64,000 bases of DNA from Nitratidesulfovibrio termitidis HI1 (GCF_000504305.1 NZ_KI632512.1:1251750-1315749), one strand, 5' to 3'; counted from the first letter of the stretch, positions 1 to 8,772 are shown. A program made the numbers and translations. Notes: a model not told the origin generated them from the letters alone.

Positions 1-228
1 TGGGCGCTGACGCCCGACCAGGCCGCCCTGCGCGCCCTGAACTTCTCGTGGGGCATCGTGCCGCAGGGCATCACGCTGGACATCCCCGGCCACCTGACAC
101 GGGCGGAACGCTTCGTGGATACCGCGCCCGACTTCGAAAAGGGCGACAACGTGGTCATCACCGCCGGGCAGCCCAAGACGGGCCGCAAGCCGCGCGGCAC
201 CAACATGGTGAAAATATACAGGAAGTAA
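1..228 (+). CDS. pyk: Pyruvate kinase, C-terminal fragment
   Basis: The first 75 codons of the window are the end of a pyruvate kinase (phosphoenolpyruvate + ADP to pyruvate + ATP, cytosolic glycolysis). The visible part is the C-terminal domain, ending in the conserved block VVITAGQP followed by a GTNMVKIY-type terminus, which is typical of this family. The start and the catalytic barrel lie before the window. The stop is TAA at 226-228. It runs in the same direction as the HD-GYP gene 156 bases downstream, with no obvious terminator between them, so read-through is possible. Identification from the C-terminal motif alone is good but not absolute. Confidence 0.85.
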   Translation, partial: WALTPDQAALRALNFSWGIVPQGITLDIPGHLTRAERFVDTAPDFEKGDNVVITAGQPKTGRKPRGTNMVKIYRK

Positions 229-300
229 CGGCAGGCGGCGTCCGGCCCCGCCACGGAGCCACGCGAGCGGACCGGACGCCACGGCACCAGCCGCGCATGC

Positions 301-360
301 CACGCGGACCATGCGGACCATGCGGATCATGCAGACTATGCGGACCATGCGGACCACGCG
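301..360. repeat. 9-bp tandem repeat between pyk and the HD-GYP gene
   Basis: Six imperfect copies of a 9-base unit (CATGCGGAC and variants) run from 301 to about 354. They fill most of the gap between the two genes and end just before the GGGAG ribosome-binding site of the next gene. The unit is a multiple of three but lies outside any gene I can support. Confidence 0.7.
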
Positions 361-384
361 AGCACCACAAGGGAGCTACCCACG

Positions 385-1422
385 GTGAAGGCAACCATCC
401 CCGACAACATCTCCGAGGAATACTACCAGATCAGCACGGAGATCCTGTCGAGCTTTCCCAAATACCGTCCCCCGGTGGACCTGTTCCGCTTCCGCGAGGA
501 CATCGCGCAGTTGCAGCCGTACACCCGCAAGGGGGCGCGGCTCACCAACGAGCAGGTGGAAGAAGTGCAGCGCATGTGCGAGGCGGGCGACCTGTTCGTC
601 TCGCGCTCCGACCACCCCATCTATTCGCAGCACATCGTGCACCAGCTTGACCTGGTGCTGGTGGACAAGAACCTGAAGGAAGGCGAGGTCGCCGACATCT
701 TCCAGCAGGCCCTGGCCCTGCGGGTGAACGAGTTCATCGACCAGCCGGTGAAGCCGGTGTTCGAGGTGCTGTACCGCGACGTGATGGTGCTGACCGAATA
801 CCTGTGGCAGGACAAGCACCGGGTGAAACAGTTCATGCGCCGCCTGCACCGGGAACATTCGCTGGCCAAGCACTCGCTGAACACCCTGTCGGTGGGGCTG
901 TGGCTGCTGGTCGCCGCCATGGGCGACAACCTGAAGCGCCGCGACCTGGACCGGGCCGCGCTGGCCCTTCTGCTGCACGACCTGGGCATGGCCAAGGTGC
1001 CCGCGTTCATCCTGTCCAAGGCCACCCCGCTGAAGCCCGACGAAAAGGACAAGATTCCCCTGCACCCGCTGGTGGGGGCCAAGATCATGCACAAGATGGG
1101 GCTGGCCTTCGACGAGTTGCGCCAGTGCACCCTGGAACACCACGAGCGGTTGGACGGTTCCGGCTATCCGCAGAAACTCAAGGGTGAACAGATCAGCCGG
1201 TTGGGGCGCATCTGCGCCGTGGCCGATTCGTTCTCGGCCATGATCAGCGCGCGCCCCCACGCCCCGGCCAAGGAACTGGTGCCCGCCGTTCAGGAACTGG
1301 CGGCGGACAAGGCGCGCTACGACGCCCGCTATACCTCGCTGCTGCTCAATGCGCTGGTCACCAACGCCTTCGGCACCACCGGAAAGCCCAAGGGCGAACC
1401 GAAGCCCGAAGGGGCCTCCTGA
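385..1422 (+). CDS. HD-GYP domain protein (probable c-di-GMP phosphodiesterase)
   Basis: A 345-residue soluble protein with a C-terminal HD-GYP domain, the family that hydrolyses cyclic di-GMP to pGpG or GMP. The HD pair is at about residues 198-199 (HDLGMAKVP), a second metal-binding histidine pair occurs in LEHHERLDGSGYP, and the GYP triplet is at about 260-262. Residues 1-140 have no recognised domain and no transmembrane segment; they may be a sensory or partner-binding region. The start is GTG at 385, chosen because GGGAG lies about 10 bases upstream and the next in-frame starts would cut into the conserved region. It ends at a bidirectional terminator shared with the convergent CBS gene. 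Confidence 0.85.
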   Translation: MKATIPDNISEEYYQISTEILSSFPKYRPPVDLFRFREDIAQLQPYTRKGARLTNEQVEEVQRMCEAGDLFVSRSDHPIYSQHIVHQLDLVLVDKNLKEGEVADIFQQALALRVNEFIDQPVKPVFEVLYRDVMVLTEYLWQDKHRVKQFMRRLHREHSLAKHSLNTLSVGLWLLVAAMGDNLKRRDLDRAALALLLHDLGMAKVPAFILSKATPLKPDEKDKIPLHPLVGAKIMHKMGLAFDELRQCTLEHHERLDGSGYPQKLKGEQISRLGRICAVADSFSAMISARPHAPAKELVPAVQELAADKARYDARYTSLLLNALVTNAFGTTGKPKGEPKPEGAS

Positions 1423-1467
1423 TCGCCCGCCGCCGGGCGCACGCCTGCTCCGCCATACAAGCAAAAC

Positions 1468-1496
1468 GGGCCGCCCCTTTCGGGAGCGGCCCTTTT
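1468..1496. terminator. Bidirectional terminator between HD-GYP and CBS genes
   Basis: A GC-rich stem (GGGCCGCCCC with GGGAGCGGCCC, one small bulge) is followed by TTTTCTTC on the plus strand and preceded by an A-rich run that serves as the T tract on the minus strand. It lies between two convergent genes. Confidence 0.8.
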
Positions 1497-1584
1497 CTTC
1501 GTCGGAATGCCATGGATGGCAGCGGAAGACGTACGAACCGGGCGCGGCGCGAAGCCCACCCCGGCACGGCACAGGCCGTACTGG

Positions 1585-2082
1585 TCAGGCGCGGCTGATG
1601 ATCTCGCCACTGATCTCGCGGAACACGTCGTTGATCATGATGACGCCCAGCACCTTGCCCGCCTCGGTGACCACGGCGTAGCTGCGGCCCTTCTTCACGA
1701 AGCTTTCCAGCACCACCAGCAGCGGATCGTCGGGGGCCACCTGGGTCATGTCGCGGTCCATGACGTCGCGCACCTTGGTGGAACCGGCCACCTTGCAGGC
1801 ATTGCGATAGATGCGGTCGAAGCCGTCTTCCTCTATGCCGCGCAACGAACCGCTGCGCAGCAGCGAATCTTCCATGAAGCGCACGGTGTCCCACACCGAA
1901 AGCGCACCGCGCAGCATGTCGCGCTCGTCATACACCAGGGCGCACAGGCATCCGGCCCCGCCCCCGCTGTCGGGCCCCACGCAGGAACTGAGCTTGCGCA
2001 TGGCCTCGGCCAGCGAATCGTCCTCGCGCAGCTTGGGGAATTCTTCCCGCACGATGTCCCAGGCACGCTTTCGCAACAGCAT
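1585..2082 (-). CDS. CBS-domain protein
   Basis: A 165-residue protein made of two CBS repeats. The second, about residues 95-160, has the typical VRDVMDRDMTQVAPDD opening and a VLGVIMINDVFREI ending. CBS pairs bind adenosine nucleotides or act as regulatory modules; no catalytic domain is attached, so this is a stand-alone sensor of unknown partner. The first repeat carries an inserted Gly-rich loop (GPDSGGGAGCLC). The start is the ATG at 2080-2082, supported by GAGGAG a few bases upstream; an upstream in-frame ATG at 2142 has no ribosome-binding site. It is convergent with the HD-GYP gene. Confidence 0.8.
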   Translation of the reverse strand: MLLRKRAWDIVREEFPKLREDDSLAEAMRKLSSCVGPDSGGGAGCLCALVYDERDMLRGALSVWDTVRFMEDSLLRSGSLRGIEEDGFDRIYRNACKVAGSTKVRDVMDRDMTQVAPDDPLLVVLESFVKKGRSYAVVTEAGKVLGVIMINDVFREISGEIISRA

Positions 2083-2510
2083 CGGCACTCTCCTCGCAGT
2101 GTGTTCATGGACATCAGGCCGACCGGAGCACCAGCGGAGCATTCGCGAAGTTTCCGGGGCCGCCCCGGCCTCTCGACGGAATCAGGCCGGGATAGGGCAT
2201 GGCGTCATCGTTATCAAAACTCGCCCCGCTTGTCTTCTCTTTCACAAGCCCTGCGGGCGGATGTGGGGCGGGATCGTCACCACACTCCGCACATCCGGCG
2301 CGGCTTCATGCCGCATGCCTGAAGGAAGCCGTTACGGTACGGGCGACCAAGGAGTGTCGGCGCAGGAACACATTTTGGCTTCTGCCGAGGAAAAACACGA
2401 CTTGATACACCATGAAAGGACGCACCGGCCAAGCCCGCGCCACAGGCGAGGCCTGTGCAGGTGGGGATATTTTACCCCGGCACGCGCCGGACGGTTGCGG
2501 CACAAGAGGG
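2083..2510. other. Intergenic region holding a partial repeat
   Basis: No gene is supported between the CBS gene and the HD gene. A segment at about 2367-2400 (ATTTTGGCTTCTGCCGAGG) resembles the left arm of the structured repeat that starts at 2511, suggesting a decayed second copy. The rest shows nothing I recognise. Confidence 0.5.
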
Positions 2511-2736
2511 AATTTTGGACTCTGCCAAGGAAGAGCGTCCTTTTCATGAAGGGAGTGCCTCAGCCGTTGGGTAAGCGGAGCGAACCTTACGGATGAGGAC
2601 CGCAACGCGCACTCTTGCGTGCTCGACCGGAATGAAAAGGCGCTCTGACCGCTCTGCGCACGATGCCCGTAAGGCTCGCACGCTCGCCTAACGGGCACGC
2701 TTCGCGCCCTTCGGGTCGGAGGCAGAGGGCAAAAGC
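2511..2736 (+). repeat. Structured interspersed repeat, copy C
   Basis: Outer arms TTTTGGACTCTGCC (from 2513) and GGCAGAGGGCAAAA pair over about 14 positions with a few wobbles. An inner stem pairs CCTTTTCAT with ATGAAAAGG. Conserved unpaired motifs GGGAGTG and TCGACCG lie between. Two hairpin modules are present: 2564-2592 (CCGTTGGGT...ACCTTACGG) and 2665-2696 (GCCCGTAAGGC...GCCTAACGGGC). Related copies lie at 14020, 18392, 40184, 48361 and 52727. This copy ends just before the stop of the minus-strand HD gene. Confidence 0.75.
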
Positions 2737-2755
2737 CCCCATGCACGGGCCTCGC

Positions 2756-4015
2756 CTAGTCGAAGTCGGCGAAAAGCGCCCCAACATGCAGCGGCCCCAG
2801 CGTCACCCGCCGGTACTCGGCGCGCAACCGGGCGATGGCCTCTTGCAGGTGGCTTGACGTCACGCCGTTGCGCACCGAGGTATGCGCCTCGATGAACGCG
2901 GCCAGGGTGTCGCAGGCCTTGACCAGGCGGCCGTCCTTGGGATCCAGCGCATCCATGTTGCAGGCGTTCTGCAATTCCTCGAAGGTAACCTTGCGGACCA
3001 CTTTCGAAGTGCCATCGGGGCCGGGTTCGCGCACGGTCTCATCGAATTCCGAGCCGGTTTCCAGCCCCAGGAAGTAGCCCAACCGGCGGGCCACGTCGCC
3101 GTAGCCCGCCTTGTCCAGCAGCGAGAACACCCGCTCCTGCATTTCCTGCTCTTCATATTGACGGATGAGTTCCGGCAACTGCTTCACGGAACGCTTCACC
3201 GGCGAGATGATGTCGCGGGTCAACACTTCCGGCAGGTCGTGGAACAGGCCGCAGAAAAAGTTGTTCAGCCTTCGGGCGGGGCAGGCGCCCACGGCGATGC
3301 TGAAGAAATAGGCGTAGCAGGCCACGATGAACATATGCCCGATGACCGAGGTTTCGGGAATGCGCGGGGTCTGCGACCAACGCTTCTGAAAGCGCAGTTG
3401 CCCGCACAGGTTGGCGAAGCGCCCCAGCGCGTTGCTGGAACCGCCGATGAGTTCGGGCACCCCGGCCAGGTCGGCCATGGCGGTCAGGCGGGTCTGGAAC
3501 GATCCGTCGATGTCCGGCATTTCGTCGTCGAACCCGTTCAGCGGCTTGATGAGGTTGAATTCCCAGCCGCTGGCGTAAAGGTGCGCGGCGGTCAGGATGC
3601 GGTCAGGCAGGGTATTCTTTTCGCGGCGGCGGATGTAGGTCAGCAGCCGCTGCCAGAAATCCTCGTCCAGCGGGCGCACGATGTGTTCCAGTTCTTCCGC
3701 CACCCACTCTGTAAGCTCGCTGTAGTGCGCCTCGTTCTCTTTTATACGGTAGAACACCGGCGGCTTGATGTCGGTGATGACCAGCCGGTAGAAATAGTCG
3801 AACAGGCAGCCTTCCACCACTTCTGCCCCAAGGCGCAGCCGTTCTTCGGCGGGCAGGCCGCGGGTGTTCAGTTGCAGCAGCAGCCAGGCCACGATCATCT
3901 TGTGGGCCTGCTTGTCCACCTCCATCAGTTCCACGGGCCGCAGCTTGTCGTTCCACCGCTTCATGTACGCACCGGAAAAGACGAACTGGAGCAGGCTCTT
4001 GCGAATGCTGGGCAT
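2756..4015 (-). CDS. HD-domain phosphohydrolase (YfbR/HD_3-like)
   Basis: A 419-residue soluble protein with an HD phosphohydrolase domain in its second half: a histidine in SVIGHMFIVACYAYFFS, then LFHDLPEVLTRD with the HD pair, and a late aspartate in NMDALDPKDGRLVKACDTLAAF. This arrangement matches the 5'-nucleotidase / HD_3 branch rather than the HD-GYP branch. Residues 1-190 are not recognised. The start is the ATG at 4013-4015, preceded by GGGAGGA. The substrate is unknown; a dNMP or other nucleotide is a family-based guess. It stands alone on its strand, with a structured repeat just downstream. Confidence 0.7.
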   Translation of the reverse strand: MPSIRKSLLQFVFSGAYMKRWNDKLRPVELMEVDKQAHKMIVAWLLLQLNTRGLPAEERLRLGAEVVEGCLFDYFYRLVITDIKPPVFYRIKENEAHYSELTEWVAEELEHIVRPLDEDFWQRLLTYIRRREKNTLPDRILTAAHLYASGWEFNLIKPLNGFDDEMPDIDGSFQTRLTAMADLAGVPELIGGSSNALGRFANLCGQLRFQKRWSQTPRIPETSVIGHMFIVACYAYFFSIAVGACPARRLNNFFCGLFHDLPEVLTRDIISPVKRSVKQLPELIRQYEEQEMQERVFSLLDKAGYGDVARRLGYFLGLETGSEFDETVREPGPDGTSKVVRKVTFEELQNACNMDALDPKDGRLVKACDTLAAFIEAHTSVRNGVTSSHLQEAIARLRAEYRRVTLGPLHVGALFADFD

Positions 4016-4455
4016 GGGTCCTCCCGAGGGGGTTCAAGAAAATCTCTTGGCAATGTATGCGGTCATGGTGTAAAGCTCAAGAGTTTGAAGCGATACGCTT
4101 CGGGTTCACGCCATCCAAGCCCTCCGGACGGTCCAAGCCAACCTTCCGGCAGAATCCTTGCAGCGCCTGCCCGGTGCCGCCCCGTCCGCCGCTTTCGGCG
4201 CACAGCGCGGGGCCAGTCGCCCGCTCCCCAGGCCAGCCGCCCCGTTAGGCGCGCCAGTGGGAACCGAAGTGTGGACGACCGCCAGGCGAACCCCGCGTTT
4301 CCGCGACATGCACCGGGATTGCCAGCATCAAGCCTGACCGCAGGCCAGGTGGCGCCCCGGCCAGCCCGGTTCAAACCGGTACGGCAAGCATCGCACGCAT
4401 GATGCCCCCCTGCGGGGCGGCGTCGTCCGTCGCGCGTTTCTACGCCCTTTTTCTG
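4016..4455. other. Intergenic region between HD gene and rplM
   Basis: About 440 bases with no supported gene. A short hairpin (GAAGCGATACGCTTC) lies near 4090. The first part must contain the promoter of the minus-strand HD gene; the rplM promoter follows at 4456. Confidence 0.5.
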
Positions 4456-4484
4456 TTGACAAGGGGCGGGGAACCCAATACATA
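4456..4484 (+). promoter_or_regulatory. Sigma-70 promoter of rplM-rpsI
   Basis: TTGACA at 4456-4461 and TACATA at 4479-4484 are separated by exactly 17 bases. Transcription would start about 30 bases before the rplM ATG, giving a short leader with AGGAG at 4507-4511. Confidence 0.75.
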
Positions 4485-4520
4485 GACCGTTCTTTCGAGC
4501 TCGCACAGGAGTACGCTCTG

Positions 4521-4955
4521 ATGAAAACGTTCAGCCCCACGCCCGAGAACATCAACCGCGAATGGTTCGTGGTCGATGCCTCCGACCTGGTTCTCGGTCG
4601 CCTTGCCACCCAGATCACGCATCGCCTGCGTGGCAAGCACAAGCCCGAGTTCGCCCCGCACATGGACAACGGCGACTTCATCGTCGTGGTCAACTGCGAA
4701 AAGATCAAGGTCACCGGCAACAAGCTTGCCGACAAGAAATACTACCGTCACTCCGGGTATGTCGGCGGTCTTCACGAGATCACCCTCGAGAAGCTGCTCG
4801 CCTCCCATCCGGAACGCGTGCTGATGAACGCCGTGCGGGGCATGCTGCCCAAGAACCGGCTTGGCCGCGCCATGCTGAAGAAGCTCAAGGTCTACGCTGG
4901 CCCCGAGCATCCGCATGCCGCCCAGAACCCGCAGCCGCTCGCCATCAAGTACTAA
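4521..4955 (+). CDS. rplM: 50S ribosomal protein L13
   Basis: A 144-residue protein with the full L13 pattern: [16 protein letters not shown] near the start, then a basic region and [31 protein letters not shown] near the end. It is an early-assembly protein of the large subunit. Length and ends match the bacterial family. An AGGAG site lies 9 bases before the ATG. It is followed 22 bases later by rpsI, the usual bacterial pair, under the promoter at 4456. Confidence 0.97.
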   Translation: MKTFSPTPENINREWFVVDASDLVLGRLATQITHRLRGKHKPEFAPHMDNGDFIVVVNCEKIKVTGNKLADKKYYRHSGYVGGLHEITLEKLLASHPERVLMNAVRGMLPKNRLGRAMLKKLKVYAGPEHPHAAQNPQPLAIKY

Positions 4956-4977
4956 CCAGATCGAGCCGGAGAGAATC

Positions 4978-5370
4978 ATGGCCAACGAATTCAACTACGG
5001 TACCGGTCGCCGCAAGACCGCCACGGCCCGTACCCGTCTGTATGCCGGTTCCGGTCAGATCGTGGTGAACGGTCGTCCCTTCGAAGACTACTTCCCGCGC
5101 AAGTCGCTGCAGATGATCATCCGCCAGCCCCTGGTGCTGACCAAGAACGTCGAACGCTTCGACATCAAGGTCAACGTCTGCGGCGGTGGTGTGACCGGTC
5201 AGGCCGAAGCGGTGCGCCACGGCATTTCCCGCGCCCTGCTCGAAGTCGAGCCGGAACTGCGCGGCGCCCTGAAGCGCGCCGGTTTCCTGACCCGCGATGC
5301 CCGCAAGAAGGAACGCAAGAAGTACGGCCAGCGCGCTGCCCGCGCCCGGTACCAGTACTCCAAGCGTTAA
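4978..5370 (+). CDS. rpsI: 30S ribosomal protein S9
   Basis: A 130-residue S9 protein: [19 protein letters not shown] at the N-terminus, a central [19 protein letters not shown] block, and a basic tail ending in QYSKR, whose final lysine-arginine reaches the ribosomal P site in known structures. The ATG at 4978 is preceded by GGAGAG. It is the second gene of the rplM operon and is followed by a strong terminator. Nothing unusual is seen. Confidence 0.97.
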   Translation: MANEFNYGTGRRKTATARTRLYAGSGQIVVNGRPFEDYFPRKSLQMIIRQPLVLTKNVERFDIKVNVCGGGVTGQAEAVRHGISRALLEVEPELRGALKRAGFLTRDARKKERKKYGQRAARARYQYSKR

Positions 5371-5391
5371 TCGCTTCCTACGCTGCCTTTC

Positions 5392-5424
5392 GGGCAGGTC
5401 CGCCTTGGCGGGCCTGCCCTTTTT
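5392..5424 (+). terminator. Terminator of rplM-rpsI
   Basis: GGGCAGG and CGCC pair with GGCG and CCTGCCC, with a short TT loop and an internal bulge, followed by five T residues. Confidence 0.9.
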
Positions 5425-5587
5425 GCGTTGGGGCGTCCACCGGCACGGGCACGACGCCAGTTGACACCGCACGCCGCCGCCGACTACACAGTCAGTCGCG
5501 CCGGGCCTGCGCCGCAAGGATTTTCCGGCCATGGCGCCCCGCCCTCATTCGCCCGGACCGCGCACAGGATTCGCCACAGGACTTCAC

Positions 5588-6145
5588 ATGACCACTCCCG
5601 ATCCGCTCCTCTCCCTTGACCCCGCCCGCATTGCCCCTGACGGGTGCGTCAGCATCATCGGCATGGCCGGTGCAGGCAAGACCACCGTGGGCCGCGAACT
5701 GGCCCTTCAGCTGGGCTGGGCCCACGTGGACACCGACAACCTCATCGAGGCAACCTATGGCACCCGGCTGCAGGACGTGGCCGATGCCATGGACAAGGAA
5801 CGCTTCCTGGACGTGGAGGCGGGCGTCATCCGCCGCATCGGCGCACGGCGCACCGTGCTGTCCACCGGCGGCAGCGTGGTGTACCGCCACGAAGCCATGG
5901 CCCACCTGGCCGCGCTGGGGCCGCTGGTCTACCTGGAAGTTTCCCTGCCGCTGATCCTGGAGCGCATCGCCATGAACCCGGAACGGGGGCTGGCCATCGC
6001 GCCGGGGCAGACCATCGAGGACCTGTACAACGAGCGCATCGCGCTGTACCGCCGCTATGCCAGCTTCACCGTGGCCGCCGATGCGCTGTCGCCAGGCGGG
6101 TGTGCCGCATACATCGTGGCCTGGCTGACCGGCGGGGAGGCGTGA
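5588..6145 (+). CDS. Shikimate-kinase-fold small-molecule kinase, possibly homoserine kinase
   Basis: A 185-residue P-loop kinase of the shikimate kinase superfamily. The Walker A motif GMAGAGKTTVG is at about residues 26-36 and the acidic pair HVDTDNLIE follows. However, the arginine of the shikimate-binding FRxxE motif is replaced (RFLDVE), and the third glycine of the GGG substrate loop is replaced (STGGSVV). So it is probably not a true shikimate kinase. From memory, a shikimate-kinase-like homoserine kinase has been reported in Desulfovibrio, which would fit; treat this as a family-based suggestion. The ATG at 5588 begins right before the conserved region. The stop overlaps the next start by one base (TGATG), so the two genes are translationally coupled. 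Confidence 0.65.
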   Translation: MTTPDPLLSLDPARIAPDGCVSIIGMAGAGKTTVGRELALQLGWAHVDTDNLIEATYGTRLQDVADAMDKERFLDVEAGVIRRIGARRTVLSTGGSVVYRHEAMAHLAALGPLVYLEVSLPLILERIAMNPERGLAIAPGQTIEDLYNERIALYRRYASFTVAADALSPGGCAAYIVAWLTGGEA

Positions 6146-6894
6146 TGTCCGCGCATCAGTCCGGGCGCAAGCCTGCCCCCCTCGTGTCGTCGAAAATCGC
6201 CGCCGCCCTGAATGCGGCAAGCCGCGACGCAACAGCGCAAGGCGCCGCTGCTCCCTCCCGGCCAGGCCAACCGGCACCCAAAGGGGGCCGCAAGGGCCCC
6301 GGCGTCTTCGCCCGTCTTGCGGAACTGTACGCCGACATGGAGCGGGCCTACGCGGAAACCGCCCATGCCGCCGGGCTGACCTGTGCGGGCTGCGAGGACA
6401 ACTGCTGCCGCACGCATTTTCAGCATCACACCCACGTGGAGTGGGCCTATCTGTGGAAGGGCATGCTGGCCCTGCCAGAGGCGCGCCGCGCCGACTACCT
6501 GCGCCGCGCCAGCGACGTGGTGACCCAGTGCGAAGCCGCACGGGCCGCAGGCGTGGTGCCGCGCGTGATGTGCCCCGTCAACGACGACGGACTGTGCGGC
6601 CTGTACGCCCACCGGCTGATGATCTGCCGCATGCACGGCACCCGCAACGTGCTGTTGCGCCCCGACGGGCAGCGCCAGCTGTTTCGCGGCTGCCACCGCT
6701 TCTGCGGCCTGACTGACGGCCAGCCGGACGAGGCGGTGCCCACGCTGGACCGCACCCCTTTCTACCGACGCCTGGCGGAACTGGAAATGGAGCACTGTAC
6801 CAAGGGCGCGGGCAAGGGCGGCGCCCCCCGCGTTGCTCCCCGGGTTTCCTTGACGCTGGCGGAAATGCTGGTCTATGGTCCGCCCAAGTCATAA
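6145..6894 (+). CDS. YkgJ-type Cys-cluster protein
   Basis: A 249-residue protein with the Cys-rich pattern of the YkgJ / Fe-S or zinc-chelating cluster family: TCAGCEDNCCRTHF at about residues 78-91, an MCPVNDDGLCGLYAHRLMICRMHG block, and RGCHRFCGL near 190. The conserved cysteines probably bind a metal cluster; the biochemical role of the family is unresolved. Residues 1-55 are Ala/Pro/Lys-rich and look disordered. It is coupled by a one-base overlap to the preceding kinase gene, suggesting co-expression rather than a proven shared pathway. Confidence 0.7.
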   Translation: MSAHQSGRKPAPLVSSKIAAALNAASRDATAQGAAAPSRPGQPAPKGGRKGPGVFARLAELYADMERAYAETAHAAGLTCAGCEDNCCRTHFQHHTHVEWAYLWKGMLALPEARRADYLRRASDVVTQCEAARAAGVVPRVMCPVNDDGLCGLYAHRLMICRMHGTRNVLLRPDGQRQLFRGCHRFCGLTDGQPDEAVPTLDRTPFYRRLAELEMEHCTKGAGKGGAPRVAPRVSLTLAEMLVYGPPKS

Positions 6895-7014
6895 ACTCCG
6901 TTGAACGCGACATATCGCGTCGACCACGCCCTCCGCGCGGCGGGGTCCAGCCTGCTTGCCGCAGCGCATTCCCCTTGCGGCGCAACCGCACGTTTCCCAA
7001 CCGCCGGAGATGCC

Positions 7015-7584
7015 ATGCCCGTGCTTTCCCCCTTGCTTCCCCCCATTTGCAACGAGACCACCCGTTCCGTCCGTTCAGCCGGGTTCCGGATACTGGCCGC
7101 GCTGGCCGTGTTCACGGTCTGCGCGGGCCTGCTCGCGGGCTGCGGCAAACAGACCGTGGGGCATCTTGCCCGCACCCAGTTGCAGCCCGATACCCCGCAG
7201 ACCGTTTCCATGCAGTACCTGCGCTTTACCTACCGCGTGGTGCCGTTGCGCGAATCGGTGGGTGTGCGCGGGCAGGCCAGCCTTGTCCCAGGCGCCCTGC
7301 CCGCCTGGGCCAGGTGGTACGAACAGCTCACGGTGATGGTCTACCTCAGCGATGCCTCGGGCCGGGTGCTCGACGCGGAGGAATACGACTACCTGCCCCG
7401 CGCCGTGGGCGACGAGGGCGCCCTTCCCTTCGAAACGCGCTTCTATCTGGATCCCGACGATCAGGGACCGTTGTACGTCAGTTTCGGCTACCGCATGGTG
7501 GCCACGGAGCATGCACCCAACACAGATGGCACCGACGACGGTGGCCGTTCGCTCATCGTAGGCGAAGGCGCGCTGGACAACTGA
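7015..7584 (+). CDS. Predicted lipoprotein, unknown function
   Basis: A 189-residue protein with a signal peptide and lipobox: the hydrophobic stretch ILAALAVFTVCAGLLAGC puts the lipidated cysteine at about residue 43. The mature part has Tyr-rich beta-type sequence (VSMQYLRFTYRVVPLRESVG; LYVSFGYRM) and no domain I recognise. The start at 7015 is preferred because CCGGAGA lies upstream and the resulting signal peptide has a basic n-region; the in-frame ATG at 6901 would give an unusually long leader. It ends at a bidirectional terminator facing the mucR-type gene. Confidence 0.65.
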   Translation: MPVLSPLLPPICNETTRSVRSAGFRILAALAVFTVCAGLLAGCGKQTVGHLARTQLQPDTPQTVSMQYLRFTYRVVPLRESVGVRGQASLVPGALPAWARWYEQLTVMVYLSDASGRVLDAEEYDYLPRAVGDEGALPFETRFYLDPDDQGPLYVSFGYRMVATEHAPNTDGTDDGGRSLIVGEGALDN

Positions 7585-7763
7585 CCCGCCGCTCGCATCA
7601 TCACATCCTGCATATTCTCAGAACCGCCCGTAAGGGCGGTTCGTCGTTTCCTGGCCCGATACGCACAGCACAGGAACAAGGCATGGCAGAACCTGCCACG
7701 CGCCTGGTCTACCCCATGCAGTGGCGCATGCAGTGCCGCCTTGCGGTGTATGCAAACAACGGC

Positions 7764-7796
7764 AAAGGCCGCCCTGCATTTGCAGGACGGCCTTTT
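7764..7796. terminator. Bidirectional terminator between lipoprotein and MucR genes
   Basis: AAAGGCCG(C)CCTGCA pairs with TGCAGGACGGCCTTT and is followed by a run of T residues on the plus strand; the A residues on the left give a T run on the minus strand. Confidence 0.85.
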
Positions 7797-7876
7797 TTCC
7801 GTCGCGAATTCTCGGCGGTGCCGCCGCAACAAGCGGCCCTCCCGAGGCTCTCCGGCATGCAGCCGGCGCCCCCCGC

Positions 7877-8275
7877 CTAGGAAGCGTGCTTGCGCCGCTT
7901 CTCCCAAAGCTTCATGTCCTTCATCTTCTTGCGCCGTTCACGCTGCAGCGCCTTGCACACCAGCGGGGTGCTCTTCTTGAGGCCCCACTTCTCGCGGTAG
8001 GCGACGGCGTCAAGGCCGTGCGACGCAAGATGCTTGCGGGTAAGAATCTTGAACGACTTGCCGCACTCAAGGCAGGTGATGGACTTTTCCTTCACGGCCT
8101 TGCGCGGGTCGCCGCAGGCTTCGCACGCTTCTTCAGGCTCTGCTTCGCCAAGGCTGATGGCACGAATGCCATTGGCAAGCTTCTGCACCATGGAGGTGAT
8201 CTCGTCCTCCGTCATGGTCCGGACACTGGCCTGAGCCTTCACGATTTCCAGGGCTTCCTTCAAAAAGTCATCCAT
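7877..8275 (-). CDS. MucR/Ros family transcriptional regulator
   Basis: A 132-residue regulator with the MucR zinc-finger pattern: ITCLECGKSFKILTRKHLASHG at about residues 64-86, giving a Cys2-His-His type finger, then AYREKWGLKKSTPLV, the conserved DNA-contact tail. An extra Cys pair (ACEACGD) lies just before it. MucR proteins bind AT-rich or T-A-step DNA and control surface polysaccharide and motility genes in proteobacteria; the targets here are unknown. The ATG at 8273-8275 is chosen because GGAGGT lies just upstream. A strongly symmetric DNA element lies about 430 bases upstream. Confidence 0.85.
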   Translation of the reverse strand: MDDFLKEALEIVKAQASVRTMTEDEITSMVQKLANGIRAISLGEAEPEEACEACGDPRKAVKEKSITCLECGKSFKILTRKHLASHGLDAVAYREKWGLKKSTPLVCKALQRERRKKMKDMKLWEKRRKHAS

Positions 8276-8694
8276 ATGGACCTCCGCGGGAATTGAACGA
8301 CGGGGCCGAAACAACGACGCCGAAACACCGACGCCAGTCACGGCACTTCGCCGCTCTTACATCCGCAACTACAGCAAGTCAACAACAGCGTAGCGGAAAA
8401 CCGAAAACAAGAACGCAAAATGAACGCAGCACCACGCACCCCTGCTGCACGCTGCTCGAAAAACCTTCGTCAGTGGCCGCTTCCCCCCGGTTCAGGTCCC
8501 GGCGGCGCGCGCATGGTACGCACGTTGCGAAACACGTTGCGACAACGTATCGGACATGCCCGCGACGCCGATGCAATGCAACGGCAGGAGCACCTTCACT
8601 CGCCCCACCGGCCCGTCCCCGCTCCGTGCATGCCCGCATCCGAAGGATACGGAGCGTCGGTTGAACGTCCATGCCGCATCCCCATGCATTGACG
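8276..8694. other. Intergenic region upstream of the MucR gene
   Basis: No gene supported. Near 8520-8550 the octamer ACGTTGCG is repeated (CACGTTGCGAAA, CACGTTGCGACAACG). It could be a regulator site, but this is only a pattern. Confidence 0.4.
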
Positions 8695-8772
8695 CGGCGT
8701 GAAACATCAACGGCGCGCCCCGTTACCGATGGCATTGGCCACCATGGTAACGGAAACGCGCCGCGTGAAACA
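8695..8772. repeat. Nested inverted repeat flanked by direct repeats
   Basis: Two near-identical 12-mers (CGGCGTGAAACA at 8695, CCGCGTGAAACA at 8761) flank and partly overlap an interrupted inverted repeat: CGGCGCG (8711) pairs with CGCGCCG (8757), and CGTTACC (8721) with GGTAACG (8746). It lies about 65 bases downstream of the pgk stop and upstream of the MucR gene. No T tract follows, so it is not an ordinary terminator. Confidence 0.6.

Noticed and set aside
48-650. Open frame crossing from pyk into the HD-GYP gene
   Set aside because: It reads pyk and the HD-GYP gene in the wrong frame and is Arg/Gly/His-rich.
5588-6145. Calling the gene aroK/aroL
   Set aside because: Key shikimate-binding residues are replaced.
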